Shown: piece after piece, positions 25,594-34,046 of the stretch | Layout of the letters: each line of letters opens with the position of its first letter | Position numbering within the stretch: the stretch's first letter is position 1 | The notes under the pieces: generated by a model | The model's database searches: none | The model's input: the letters and a program-made list of their open reading frames with translations, nothing else | Told to the model about the DNA's origin: nothing | Origin: Flagellimonas allohymeniacidonis | GTDB lineage: Bacteria > Bacteroidota > Bacteroidia > Flavobacteriales > Flavobacteriaceae | Reading direction: 5' to 3' | Assembly: GCF_004296335.1 (NCBI RefSeq) | Contig: NZ_SGIU01000001.1 | Coordinates: 1,341,290 to 1,405,289 of the forward strand | DNA length: 64,000 nucleotides | Made by a program: the position numbers and the translations under genes

Positions 25594-26409
25594 ATGAAGG
25601 TCAAAGAAATACCTCTTTCTCTATATTCCCAAACAAAACTTACGTACAAATCCAAGGAAAAACTGGTAGCAAGCAAAAAACAGCTTCCCATTATGGTTTC
25701 CTTGGCATCCATTCCTTCGCGACTGTCCATTGTTCATCTAGCCATCCGTAGCATTTTAAATCAGAATGTGCTTCCCGAGAAAATAGTATTGTGGCTTCAC
25801 AAAGATCTTGAGAGCAAGATTCCCAAAAAACTGTCGGCCTTGGTGGGGTCCATTTTCGAAATCAGATATTCCGAAGAAACAAGTTCACATCGTAAGTTGG
25901 TTGAGACTTTGAAAATTTACCCCCAATCCACCGTCATTACCTGCGATGATGATATGATGTATAGATCCAACTGGCTGTCTCAACTCTACAAAATGCACAA
26001 GGATTTTCCGAACAAAATTGTTGCAAATCAAGTAAGGTGCATAGCGTATGATAAAAATGAACAATTACTATCGTACAAGGATTGGCCCTTCACAAAAATG
26101 CCTTGCACAAAAGTGAACAATGCTTTGCCCATTGGAGCTGGCGGAACTTTATATCCTCACGATGTTTTACACCCACAGGTGTTGGATAAAGTCCTGTACA
26201 TGAAGTTGGCCCCTAAAGCGGACGACCTTTGGTTTAAGGCCATGGCATTGTTAAAAGGTACTGTTTCCATACCTTCCAGTTATGCGGTAAAGGAACCTAT
26301 TCCCATTTGGGGATCACAAAAAGTTTCGCTTAAAAAAATCAATATTTCTGAGGACAAAAACCGGACACAGTGGTTGGCCCTTACCGAACATTTTAACTTA
26401 AAGCTTTAA
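25594..26409 (+). CDS. Putative glycosyltransferase with CDDDMMY motif
   Basis: A 271-residue protein (ATG 25594; TTG one codon earlier also possible). PIMVSLASIPSRLSIVHLAI and VITCDDDMMYRSNWL fit a GT-A fold with a DxD-like metal site, and a later ALPIGAGGTLYPHDVL motif is the kind seen in GT2-like enzymes annotated as glycosyltransferase families with CDDD. No signal peptide or membrane helix. Start is 67 bases from the divergent GT2. It may finish a three-enzyme core-sugar set with 23908 and 24693. Specific family uncertain. Confidence 0.72.
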   Translation: MKVKEIPLSLYSQTKLTYKSKEKLVASKKQLPIMVSLASIPSRLSIVHLAIRSILNQNVLPEKIVLWLHKDLESKIPKKLSALVGSIFEIRYSEETSSHRKLVETLKIYPQSTVITCDDDMMYRSNWLSQLYKMHKDFPNKIVANQVRCIAYDKNEQLLSYKDWPFTKMPCTKVNNALPIGAGGTLYPHDVLHPQVLDKVLYMKLAPKADDLWFKAMALLKGTVSIPSSYAVKEPIPIWGSQKVSLKKINISEDKNRTQWLALTEHFNLKL

Positions 26410-26412
26410 AAT

Positions 26413-26973
26413 TTGACAACGGAAATCAATACATGCATCGAAGCATTAAACAAAGGAAATTTAATAGTGTATCCTACGGATACGGTTTGGGGAATTGGCT
26501 GTGATGCCACGAATCCTGATGCAGTCCAAAAAGTTTATGCCCTTAAAAAAAGGGAAGATAGTAAGGCCTTGGTATGCCTTGTTTCCAATCAGGCGATGCT
26601 TGAGCGTTATGTAAAACAGGTTCCAGATGTAGCCTATGATATTATGGACTTAGCCACAAAACCTACCACAATTGTTTTTGACGAACCCATCGGAATAGCT
26701 CAAAATTTGGTGGCTGAGGACAACACTTTGGCGATTCGGGTGGCCTCAGACAACTTTTGCCAACGAATGATTCAAAAATTTGGAAAACCTATAGTTTCGA
26801 CTTCAGCCAACATTTCAGGTATGCCCACACCTAATAACTTTGATTCTGTTAGCAACGAAATTTTAAAAGGAGTTGACTATGTGGTAAATTTGCCTCTTGA
26901 AAACAAAAACGCTCCGCCCTCCTCAATCATAAAACTTGGGAATGACGGACAGGTAAAGGTGATCAGGGAATAG
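26413..26973 (+). CDS. tsaC: L-threonylcarbamoyladenylate synthase (TsaC/Sua5/YrdC)
   Basis: First enzyme of the tRNA t6A37 pathway: joins threonine, bicarbonate and ATP. The 186-residue protein has YPTDTVWGIGCDA (20-32), LKKREDSKALVCLV and the late STSANISG motif, giving the YrdC fold without the extra Sua5 C-domain. The start is TTG 26413 (MTTEINTCIEAL), 3 bases after the upstream GT stop; no ATG fits. It is followed after 1 base by cca, forming a tRNA-maintenance pair. Confidence 0.93.
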   Translation: MTTEINTCIEALNKGNLIVYPTDTVWGIGCDATNPDAVQKVYALKKREDSKALVCLVSNQAMLERYVKQVPDVAYDIMDLATKPTTIVFDEPIGIAQNLVAEDNTLAIRVASDNFCQRMIQKFGKPIVSTSANISGMPTPNNFDSVSNEILKGVDYVVNLPLENKNAPPSSIIKLGNDGQVKVIRE

Positions 26974-26974
26974 A

Positions 26975-28405
26975 ATGACGAAAGAACTCCATACAAAAGC
27001 AATACAGCAGCCCATTTTTAAACTCATTGGAGATACTTCCCAAGAAATTGGACAGGACTGTTATGTGATTGGAGGATTTGTTCGGGATTATTTGCTTGAA
27101 AAACGCATTCCTAAGGATATCGATATTGTTGTAACAGGAAGTGGCATCGAACTTGCGAAAAAAGTGGCTACCAAACTTAAGGGAAAACCACAGGTTTCTA
27201 TTTTCAAGAATTTTGGAACGGCCATGGTCAAGCACAAGGAGTTGGAGTTGGAGTTTGTTGGTGCCAGAAAGGAAAGTTACCATCGCGATAGTAGAAAACC
27301 TGTAGTGGAAGATGGCACTTTGGGGGATGATCAAAATCGAAGGGATTTCACCATTAATGCGCTCGCCATTTCACTAAACCCAGAAAATTTTGGAGCGCTT
27401 ATCGACCCCTTTGATGGAATTGGGGATTTGAATCGAAAGTTAATTCGAACCCCTTTGGAGCCCGGGGTCACCTATTCCGATGACCCACTTCGCATGATGC
27501 GGGCGATTCGATTTGCAGCCCAGCTTGATTTTTCCATCGAAATTGAATCCCTCCGAGCAATTGCTGCGCATAAAGAGCGTATCAAAATTGTGTCGAAAGA
27601 GCGGATCGTTGATGAATTGAACAAAATTTTAATGTGTGATAAGCCTTCTGTTGGACTGGCCTTGATGCATCAAACAGAACTCCTTCCGATTGTTCTGCCC
27701 GAACTTACAGCACTCCAAGGAATTGAAGAGGTAGAAGGACAACGGCACAAGGATAACTTTTGGCATACTCTCGAAGTGGTGGACAATATTGCCAAAATCA
27801 CGGATGACCTATGGCTACGATGGGCCGCCCTTCTCCACGACATTGGCAAGGCCCCAACCAAACGTTTTAGCAAAAAAGTGGGTTGGACCTTCCACGGTCA
27901 TGAGTTTTTGGGTTCAAAAATGGTCTATAAGCTTTTTAAAAGATTGCGTCTTCCCTTAAATGAAAAAATGAAGTTTGTGCAAAAGATGGTGCTCATGAGT
28001 TCCCGCCCCATCATTTTAGCTGAGGATCACGTGACCGACTCAGCGGTTAGGCGACTGGTTTTTGATGCAGGTGACTATGTTGATGATCTTATGACCCTTT
28101 GTGAAGCGGACATCACAACAAAAAATCCCAGAAAACAACGGAAATACAAAAACAATTTCAAGCTCGTACGACAGAAAATTGTTGAAGTGGAAGAGCGTGA
28201 CAAGATTCGAAACTTTCAACCCCCAGTCACCGGAGAAGAAATCATGGAAGTTTTTGACTTAAAACCCTCAAAGGAAATAGGAATCATCAAAGAGGCCATC
28301 AAAGAAGCCATATTGGAAGGAGTAATTCCCAATGAACATGATGCTGCCTATCAATTTATGCTGAAAAAAGGCGAATCCTTGGGCCTAAAACCTGTTTCAC
28401 AATGA
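26975..28405 (+). CDS. cca: CCA-adding tRNA nucleotidyltransferase with HD domain
   Basis: Adds or repairs the 3' CCA of tRNA. The class II nucleotidyltransferase motif GGFVRDYLL (33-41) with RIPKDIDIVV, then VEFVGARKESYH and RRDFTINALA, are clear; an HD hydrolase-type domain has LLHDIGKAPT near residue 288. The protein is 476 residues, usual for Bacteroidetes. It starts 1 base after tsaC and overlaps the ctaA start by 4 bases (ATGA), so a coupled tsaC-cca-ctaA transcript is likely. Confidence 0.95.
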   Translation: MTKELHTKAIQQPIFKLIGDTSQEIGQDCYVIGGFVRDYLLEKRIPKDIDIVVTGSGIELAKKVATKLKGKPQVSIFKNFGTAMVKHKELELEFVGARKESYHRDSRKPVVEDGTLGDDQNRRDFTINALAISLNPENFGALIDPFDGIGDLNRKLIRTPLEPGVTYSDDPLRMMRAIRFAAQLDFSIEIESLRAIAAHKERIKIVSKERIVDELNKILMCDKPSVGLALMHQTELLPIVLPELTALQGIEEVEGQRHKDNFWHTLEVVDNIAKITDDLWLRWAALLHDIGKAPTKRFSKKVGWTFHGHEFLGSKMVYKLFKRLRLPLNEKMKFVQKMVLMSSRPIILAEDHVTDSAVRRLVFDAGDYVDDLMTLCEADITTKNPRKQRKYKNNFKLVRQKIVEVEERDKIRNFQPPVTGEEIMEVFDLKPSKEIGIIKEAIKEAILEGVIPNEHDAAYQFMLKKGESLGLKPVSQ

Positions 28406-29436
28406 AATTATCCTTTCGAAAACTCGCAAAAATAAGCTTAGTATTGGTCTATTTGGTTATTGTGGCCGGAGCAGTGGTTCGTATGACCGGAAGCGGGATG
28501 GGTTGTCCTGATTGGCCTAAATGCTTTGGTTATTACATCCCCCCTACCGATGAACAAACCTTGCTATGGGAACCCAATCGAGAATTTGAAAAGGGCCAGG
28601 TCATCATTAAAGAGGAACAATTATTGGTGGCCAATACGAATTTTACAAGCACTGAAACCTTCACGGATAGCCATTGGGATCTTTATACCAAACATGATTA
28701 TGCAATTTTTAATGTGTGGCATACATGGATAGAGTACATCAACCGCTTATTTGGAGCGCTTGCGGGATTGGCCGTACTGCTTCTTGCCATTTTCTCATTG
28801 AAGTATTGGAGCACTAAAAAAAGAATTGTCCTGCTTTCATGGCTAACGGTTTTTGGCATGGGCTTTCAGGCATGGCTGGGAGCAACCGTAGTATATTCCG
28901 TCTTGGAACCAGTGAAAATAACGCTACATATGGTTATGGCCCTTGTAATAGTGGCTATGCTACTCTACATCATACATTTGTCCAAAGTCACCCATAAAAA
29001 ACTCCAAGTCGCTAAATCGCTTCAATATTTGATGGGTTTTGCACTGGTATTGACTTTAGTGCAAATCGTTTTGGGGACCCAGGTCCGACAATTTGTCGAT
29101 GAGCAGATTGACTTGGTGGGTGAACAAATGAAAGACTTGTGGTTAAAAGACCCGACCTTTCAATTTTATGTCCACCGTTCCTTTTCCATTTTGGTTTTTG
29201 CGCTCAACGCATACTTGTGGTACGCTGTCAGGAAAAGAAAGTTGCCCCTAAACCAAATGAATTGGGTAATGGGGCTTATCGGACTGGAGATACTTACTGG
29301 CATCGCCATGTACTACATCGATTTTCCCTTCGGAAGTCAGCCCGCACACTTGGTTTTGGCCTCTATTCTTTTTGGTGCTCAGTTCAGCTTGGTTTTGGAT
29401 GTGATAAATCCAAGAACTACTCCGAAAACTTCTTAA
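28402..29436 (+). CDS. ctaA: Heme A synthase, COX15/CtaA family
   Basis: Converts heme O to heme A for cytochrome oxidase. The 344-residue membrane protein has about eight hydrophobic helices. MTGSGMGCPDWPKCFGYYIPP near residue 30, HTWIEYINRLFGALAGL, HMVMALVIVAMLL and HRSFSILVFAL supply the conserved His and the COX15 signature. The ATGA overlap with cca suggests coupled translation. A TAAATTTG box lies over its stop and probably serves the next gene. Confidence 0.94.
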   Translation: MKLSFRKLAKISLVLVYLVIVAGAVVRMTGSGMGCPDWPKCFGYYIPPTDEQTLLWEPNREFEKGQVIIKEEQLLVANTNFTSTETFTDSHWDLYTKHDYAIFNVWHTWIEYINRLFGALAGLAVLLLAIFSLKYWSTKKRIVLLSWLTVFGMGFQAWLGATVVYSVLEPVKITLHMVMALVIVAMLLYIIHLSKVTHKKLQVAKSLQYLMGFALVLTLVQIVLGTQVRQFVDEQIDLVGEQMKDLWLKDPTFQFYVHRSFSILVFALNAYLWYAVRKRKLPLNQMNWVMGLIGLEILTGIAMYYIDFPFGSQPAHLVLASILFGAQFSLVLDVINPRTTPKTS

Positions 29437-29441
29437 ATTTG
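29434..29441 (+). promoter_or_regulatory. -7 promoter element TAnnTTTG overlapping the ctaA stop
   Basis: TAAATTTG includes the ctaA stop codon and lies 22 bases before ATG 29464. Confidence 0.35.
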
Positions 29442-29463
29442 CACCCACTCATAAAATTTTGGG

Positions 29464-29958
29464 ATGATATATAAGATTAGGATAATCCTTGATGCCGAAG
29501 AAGACATTTTCAGGGATTTGGAGATTGAGCACATGAGTACTTTAGAGGATTTCCATAATGCCATCACACAGGCTTTTGGTTTCATGGGGAGCGAAATGGC
29601 CTCATTCTATACCTGCGATGAAGAATGGAACCAAGATGAGGAAATTGCTCTTTTCGATATGGGCGAAAATGGTGCCGAAACACGTCTTATGGGGGAAACC
29701 ATCCTAGAGGATGTGCTTACCGAAGAAAGCCCTAAATTAATTTACGTTTACGATTTTTTGAGCATGTGGACCTTTTTCGTTGAACTTGCCGATATTGTTG
29801 AAAAGGAAGATGGACAAACCTATCCCAACCTTTTATTCAGTTTTGGAGAACTTCCCGATGCTCCACCGGAAAAAAGATTTGAGTCCAAACCCTCAATAGA
29901 CTTTGACGATTCGATTGACAATTATGATGATTTGGACTTTGATGAAAATTGGAATTGA
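29464..29958 (+). CDS. pRiA4b ORF-3-like protein
   Basis: The 164-residue acidic protein shows the family's pattern: IYKIRIILDAEEDIFRDLEI, then TLEDFHNAITQAFGF (a classic L..LH..I..AFGW-like helix), and a middle FYTCDEEWN. Family members, named after an ORF on plasmid pRiA4b, are mostly of unknown function and occur both on mobile elements and chromosomes. The C-terminus is Asp-rich (SIDFDDSIDNYDDLDFDE). Here it sits in housekeeping context with no mobile-element signs. Confidence 0.82.
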   Translation: MIYKIRIILDAEEDIFRDLEIEHMSTLEDFHNAITQAFGFMGSEMASFYTCDEEWNQDEEIALFDMGENGAETRLMGETILEDVLTEESPKLIYVYDFLSMWTFFVELADIVEKEDGQTYPNLLFSFGELPDAPPEKRFESKPSIDFDDSIDNYDDLDFDENWN

Positions 29959-30045
29959 TTCATCTAAACCACTATAGCAACGCAGCTTAGCACAATTAAA
30001 AAAATAGCACATTCATTCCCATTGTAAAAAACTCTGATAAAGAAC

Positions 30046-31104
30046 ATGCTCAATTTATATCCCACCCAAATCGAAAGTGTTTCCCTGCACCGTGTTGGAA
30101 ACAAAAGCAAAAATGAACCCACTTTTCTGTCCTCCTCCCCTTTCTCCTTGACCGATGAGATGGCAGGACTGCTAAAGGAATATTTTTTTAGACCCTTTAG
30201 AGAAAAAGAGGAGAATTATTATCGTTTTTCAAATGAAGTTGACCTGGAATTCAATGAGATTTTTAAATCCATTGCACAACTGTTTGAAAACCCGTCCCAA
30301 TCACATGCGATTTCCAAGAAAATCACCTCATATCTCTATGATCAGTCCAGTCATCCCCATATTAAAAGTGGTGAGGTCTATATTGCCCATCTTTCAGATG
30401 TGGTTTTGGACAATCAAAAAATCGATGCCGTTGGCATATTCAAAAGTGAATTAAAACACGATTTTCTTCAATTTGAGGAGAAAGAGGAGAATCTTGATAT
30501 TTTAGTTCGACAGGGCATCAATATCAACAAGCTAGACAAAGGCTGTATCGTTTTTAATGTTGACAAAGAGGAGGGTTATAAGGTTTTATCTGTGGACAGC
30601 AACCGATATGACGCCAAATATTGGTTAGAAAGCTTCTTGGGTCTGGAGCCTTTGACCGATGAGAATTTCTACACCAAGAATTACCTGAAGTTTTGCCAGA
30701 ATTTTGCCAAGGATGTTGTTCTTCCCGCAGAAGACAAGCAACAAGAGGTGCTTTTTATGAACCGGGCAGTCAATCATTTTGCAAAGAATGATGCCTTTGA
30801 GGAAAGTTCCTTTCTAAACGAGGTAATGGAAAATCCGGAGTTGATTCCTGAATTTAAACACTATAAGGTTGAAAAGGGCCCTAAGTTCAGCATAGAAGAT
30901 GTCTCCAATTTCGATATCGCCAACAAAGCAGTTTCCGATGCGCGAAAAAAAATAAAAAATGTAATTCAGTTGGATACCAACATCCAAATAAAAATGGATT
31001 TCATCAACCCAGAATCAGCGGAAAAATTTGTTGAAAAGGGTTGGGACGAAGAAAGACAGATGTACTACTATTTGGTCTATTTCAATAAGGAGCAGAAGAG
31101 TTAA
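30046..31104 (+). CDS. Nucleoid-associated protein, NdpA/YejK family
   Basis: The 352-residue soluble protein fits the 37-kDa nucleoid-associated protein family (NdpA/YejK): LYPTQIESVSLHRVGNK at the start, KKITSYLYDQSSHPHIKSGE in the middle with a beta stretch that follows (GEVYIAHLSDVVLDNQKIDA), and a C-terminal basic helical part. Members bind the chromosome, and their biochemical role is unclear. 87 bases separate it from the pRiA4b-like gene. Length and family layout normal. Convergent with the kinase-like gene by 21 bases. Confidence 0.87.
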   Translation: MLNLYPTQIESVSLHRVGNKSKNEPTFLSSSPFSLTDEMAGLLKEYFFRPFREKEENYYRFSNEVDLEFNEIFKSIAQLFENPSQSHAISKKITSYLYDQSSHPHIKSGEVYIAHLSDVVLDNQKIDAVGIFKSELKHDFLQFEEKEENLDILVRQGININKLDKGCIVFNVDKEEGYKVLSVDSNRYDAKYWLESFLGLEPLTDENFYTKNYLKFCQNFAKDVVLPAEDKQQEVLFMNRAVNHFAKNDAFEESSFLNEVMENPELIPEFKHYKVEKGPKFSIEDVSNFDIANKAVSDARKKIKNVIQLDTNIQIKMDFINPESAEKFVEKGWDEERQMYYYLVYFNKEQKS

Positions 31105-31125
31105 TCAAATTATCCCTTATAAAGA

Positions 31126-32202
31126 TTAAAACTTTTTCTCAATGATTTGCTTCATACTGACGTCTTGGTAATTGCGCTTAACGAAGTCCAACGCTTCGGC
31201 CAAAACTTGACCCATGGTCCCACTTTTCTTGAATTTCATATCCAAGGTTAAATCGTAAATCTGCATTTTTAGCATCTCGATGTTCTCTTGTAGAGAAATG
31301 TTATCGGTTTTGGCAATATTGATCAAACGCTTGATGCGATTTCCTGAGCTGATGATTCTTTTGGCAACTATGGACCGTTCTTCAATCTTGTATTGATCCA
31401 CAGAGTACTTCTGAAGTTTGGTGCTTACCAACTGCACCATTTGGTAGTTTTCTTTAAAAAATTGGGGGCGATACACCTTTAAATTGCCCTCAAAACATTG
31501 TTGGTCAAAGTCAATGGCCCGGATTCGATACACCACATGATCAAAATCATGTACCGGTACAATAACATAGTTGTAAGACCTCATATCGCCCAAAAGACGA
31601 ATCATACAACGTTCATTGAACTTTACAAACTCTTTGGCAAGCTGTGATTTTTCGCTTTCAGTACACTTGGGTAAAAAGTCCTTGATAAAAACATCCCCAG
31701 GAATTCCGGCGATATGTTCTTCTATCAAGGTGTCTCGATGGACCAAAAAATTAAGATTATACGGGGAGAGCATGTGCTCAAGTTCCAGCCCGTACACCCG
31801 GGAAGCATCGGTTTTTTTTACATAGAAATAGGTGTAGTTGTCGTTGAGAATATTTCGCACCTTAATACGAAAAGGTTTGGAATTCCCAAAAGTACAGTAG
31901 TCGACTGCATCAATGTTCAAATAATCCAAAATGCGCTCACTTCCATCCGAATGCAAAATGGAATAAACCTTTTTGAGGCTTGAATCAATTTCTTCCCGGT
32001 CAAAATCCGAATAGTATACCCTGACCCAGAGTGTGTCATCGCCATCCGCATCGTAAACTACAACAGAACCCGAAAACCGCAGTAAATCCTCATAGAAAAT
32101 GGGAATCTCAATTTTACGGCTATACCGATCCAAGTAACCATCCAGTTTTTTATTGACTGGATAGGCAGGCTTTTTTTTCGACATCAATTTTTCCTCGGCC
32201 AT
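31126..32202 (-). CDS. Conserved protein with protein-kinase-like motifs, unknown function
   Basis: A 358-residue soluble protein (ATG 32202; ATG 32184 also possible). I recognise it as a flavobacterial conserved hypothetical but not as a named family. It has a kinase-like order of motifs: YFYVKK (124-130) as a beta-3 Lys candidate, LELEHML with E140/E142, IRLLGDMRSYNYVI with D206 and N211 at the D-x4-N spacing of kinase catalytic loops, and IRAIDFDQQ with D231/D233 like a DFG metal site. The last ~110 residues are helical. No signal peptide. It ends convergent to the nucleoid protein and starts ~75 bases from the ABC gene on the other strand. Kinase activity is a hypothesis. Confidence 0.7.
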   Translation of the reverse strand: MAEEKLMSKKKPAYPVNKKLDGYLDRYSRKIEIPIFYEDLLRFSGSVVVYDADGDDTLWVRVYYSDFDREEIDSSLKKVYSILHSDGSERILDYLNIDAVDYCTFGNSKPFRIKVRNILNDNYTYFYVKKTDASRVYGLELEHMLSPYNLNFLVHRDTLIEEHIAGIPGDVFIKDFLPKCTESEKSQLAKEFVKFNERCMIRLLGDMRSYNYVIVPVHDFDHVVYRIRAIDFDQQCFEGNLKVYRPQFFKENYQMVQLVSTKLQKYSVDQYKIEERSIVAKRIISSGNRIKRLINIAKTDNISLQENIEMLKMQIYDLTLDMKFKKSGTMGQVLAEALDFVKRNYQDVSMKQIIEKKF

Positions 32203-32276
32203 TCTTTCATTATTTTGTAACAAAAACAAGCATATTTCGTCAAGTTACTACAAACAAATCAAAAAACGACGTCACT

Positions 32277-33173
32277 TTGAATACAATACTAACCGTCAAC
32301 AACCTCACTAAAAAATTCGGATACCTCACTGCGGTAAAGGATTTGTCCTTTACCATTGAAAAAGGAAATGTGTACGGTATTTTGGGACCTAACGGAAGTG
32401 GGAAATCCACAACCTTGGGAATCATCCTGAATGTCGTCAATAGAACCTCGGGGGAATTTAGCTGGTTCGATGGCACAACTTCCACGCATGATGCCCTTAA
32501 AAAAGTAGGTGCCATTATTGAGCGGCCCAACTTTTATCCGTATATGACCGCGATACAGAATCTTTCTCTGGTCTGTAAGATCAAAGAGGTATCCAATGAA
32601 AAAATTCAGGAGAAATTAGAGCTGGTTGGCCTTTGGGAGCGTAGGAACAGTAAATTCAGAACCTATTCCTTGGGTATGAAACAACGACTGGCCATAGCTT
32701 CGGCATTGCTCAACGACCCTGAAATTTTAATTCTGGATGAGCCTACCAACGGATTGGACCCTCAGGGAATCCATCAAATTCGTGAAATCATAAAAAGAAT
32801 TGCTACCCAAGGCACCACGATTCTCTTGGCCTCGCACCTTTTGGATGAAGTGGAAAAAGTATGCTCACATGTGGTTATCCTCAGAAAAGGAGAGAAACTT
32901 TATTCGGGACCTGTGGACGGTATGATGGCAAGCCACGGCTTTTTTGAACTGCGGACCACCCATATGGAAAAACTCAAAAACCTTCTTGAAAAACATGCAA
33001 GTTTTGGAAAAATCAGCCAAGAAAATGGTACCCTCACTGCCTTTTTAAAAGAAGAAATGAATGCTGAGGCCCTCAACAAGCTTCTTTTTGAAGAAGGGAT
33101 GGTGCTCTCCCATTTGGTAAAACGCAAAGAAAGCCTTGAGGAGCAGTTTTTAACCTTGACCAAAAACCAATAA
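32277..33173 (+). CDS. ABC transporter ATPase
   Basis: The 298-residue protein has Walker A GPNGSGKST (37-45), the Q-loop region before SLVCKIKE, the signature YSLGMKQRLAIASALL, Walker B ILILDEPT with NGLDPQGI (D-loop), and a switch His in LLASHLLDEVEK. The ~90-residue C-terminal extension is of the Nos/bacitracin-type exporter class. Start is TTG 32277 (MNTILTVNN) as no ATG fits. It is 12 bases before the permease and works with it; substrate unknown. Confidence 0.92.
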   Translation: MNTILTVNNLTKKFGYLTAVKDLSFTIEKGNVYGILGPNGSGKSTTLGIILNVVNRTSGEFSWFDGTTSTHDALKKVGAIIERPNFYPYMTAIQNLSLVCKIKEVSNEKIQEKLELVGLWERRNSKFRTYSLGMKQRLAIASALLNDPEILILDEPTNGLDPQGIHQIREIIKRIATQGTTILLASHLLDEVEKVCSHVVILRKGEKLYSGPVDGMMASHGFFELRTTHMEKLKNLLEKHASFGKISQENGTLTAFLKEEMNAEALNKLLFEEGMVLSHLVKRKESLEEQFLTLTKNQ

Positions 33174-33185
33174 TCAAAAAAACGA

Positions 33186-34019
33186 ATGGTACGCTTACTT
33201 CAAATAGAATTCATCAAACTTTGGAACAATAGGGCGAGTAAAATCTTGATTACCTCCTATTTTGTGTTGCTTACATCAATTGCCCTGATTGCAGCCATCA
33301 AGTTCGACATAGGTCCCATAAAATTTCACTTGGCTGAAATTGGAATTTTCAACTTCCCCTACATCTGGCATTTCAACACCTTTGTCACCGCCTTTTTTAA
33401 ACTTTTTCTGGCTATTGTGATTGTTTCCATGATGGCCAACGAATATAGCAATAAGACCATCAAACAAAACTTGATAGATGGGCTTTCAAAGAAAGAATTC
33501 ATTCTCTCCAAATTTTTGACCGTCATCTCATTTGCACTGATATCCACCGTCTTTGTCTTTGTGGTATCCTTGATTTTGGGAGGAATTTATTCGGATTACG
33601 ATGAATTTTCCATCATTTTTTCCGATCTGGAATTTGTCATGGCCTTTTTTGTAAAACTTGTCGGGTTCTTTTCCTTTTGCTTGTTTTTGGGAATTTTGGT
33701 GAAGCGTTCTGCATTCTCCTTGGGCTTTCTGGTTATTTGGCAAATCATAGAAGGAATCACCACAGGTCTTATACGATGGAAACTCTTCAATAAAGAGACA
33801 ACAGAATTTGTTATGGGATTCTTTCCCTTGCAGTCCATGTACAACCTCATCAAGGAACCTATCACTAGATTGGAGGCAGTTCAGACCGTAGCAGATCAAG
33901 TAGGAGAGGAAATTGTACTAGACTATCATGTTCAGTGGTATGAAATTTTGATTGTACTCGGTTGGACAGCTATTTTTGTCTATTTATCCTATGCACTATT
34001 AAAAAAACGTGATTTGTAG
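33186..34019 (+). CDS. ABC-2-type transporter permease
   Basis: The 277-residue protein has six hydrophobic segments (beginning ITSYFVLLTSIALIAAI) and an N-terminal LLQIEFIKLWNNRAS typical of ABC-2 permeases of the Nos/bacitracin-type class. It is the membrane partner of the ATPase 12 bases upstream. The late PLQSMYNLIKEPITRLEA segment is periplasmic. It ends 27 bases before the T9SS gene, with a 7-bp inverted repeat in the gap. Substrate unknown. Confidence 0.88.
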   Translation: MVRLLQIEFIKLWNNRASKILITSYFVLLTSIALIAAIKFDIGPIKFHLAEIGIFNFPYIWHFNTFVTAFFKLFLAIVIVSMMANEYSNKTIKQNLIDGLSKKEFILSKFLTVISFALISTVFVFVVSLILGGIYSDYDEFSIIFSDLEFVMAFFVKLVGFFSFCLFLGILVKRSAFSLGFLVIWQIIEGITTGLIRWKLFNKETTEFVMGFFPLQSMYNLIKEPITRLEAVQTVADQVGEEIVLDYHVQWYEILIVLGWTAIFVYLSYALLKKRDL

Positions 34020-34026
34020 TATCTTA

Positions 34027-34042
34027 CAGTGTTGGAACACTG
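34027..34042. repeat. 7-bp inverted repeat CAGTGTT-GG-AACACTG
   Basis: Perfect dyad between the ABC permease stop and the T9SS gene ATG, ending 5 bases before that start codon. It could be an operator, a hairpin covering the start, or a chance dyad. Confidence 0.5.
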
Positions 34043-34046
34043 AGAG

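Noticed and set aside
29464..29958. Mobile element inferred from the pRiA4b ORF-3-like protein
   Set aside because: No transposase, repeats or plasmid genes around it; the family also occurs in chromosomes.
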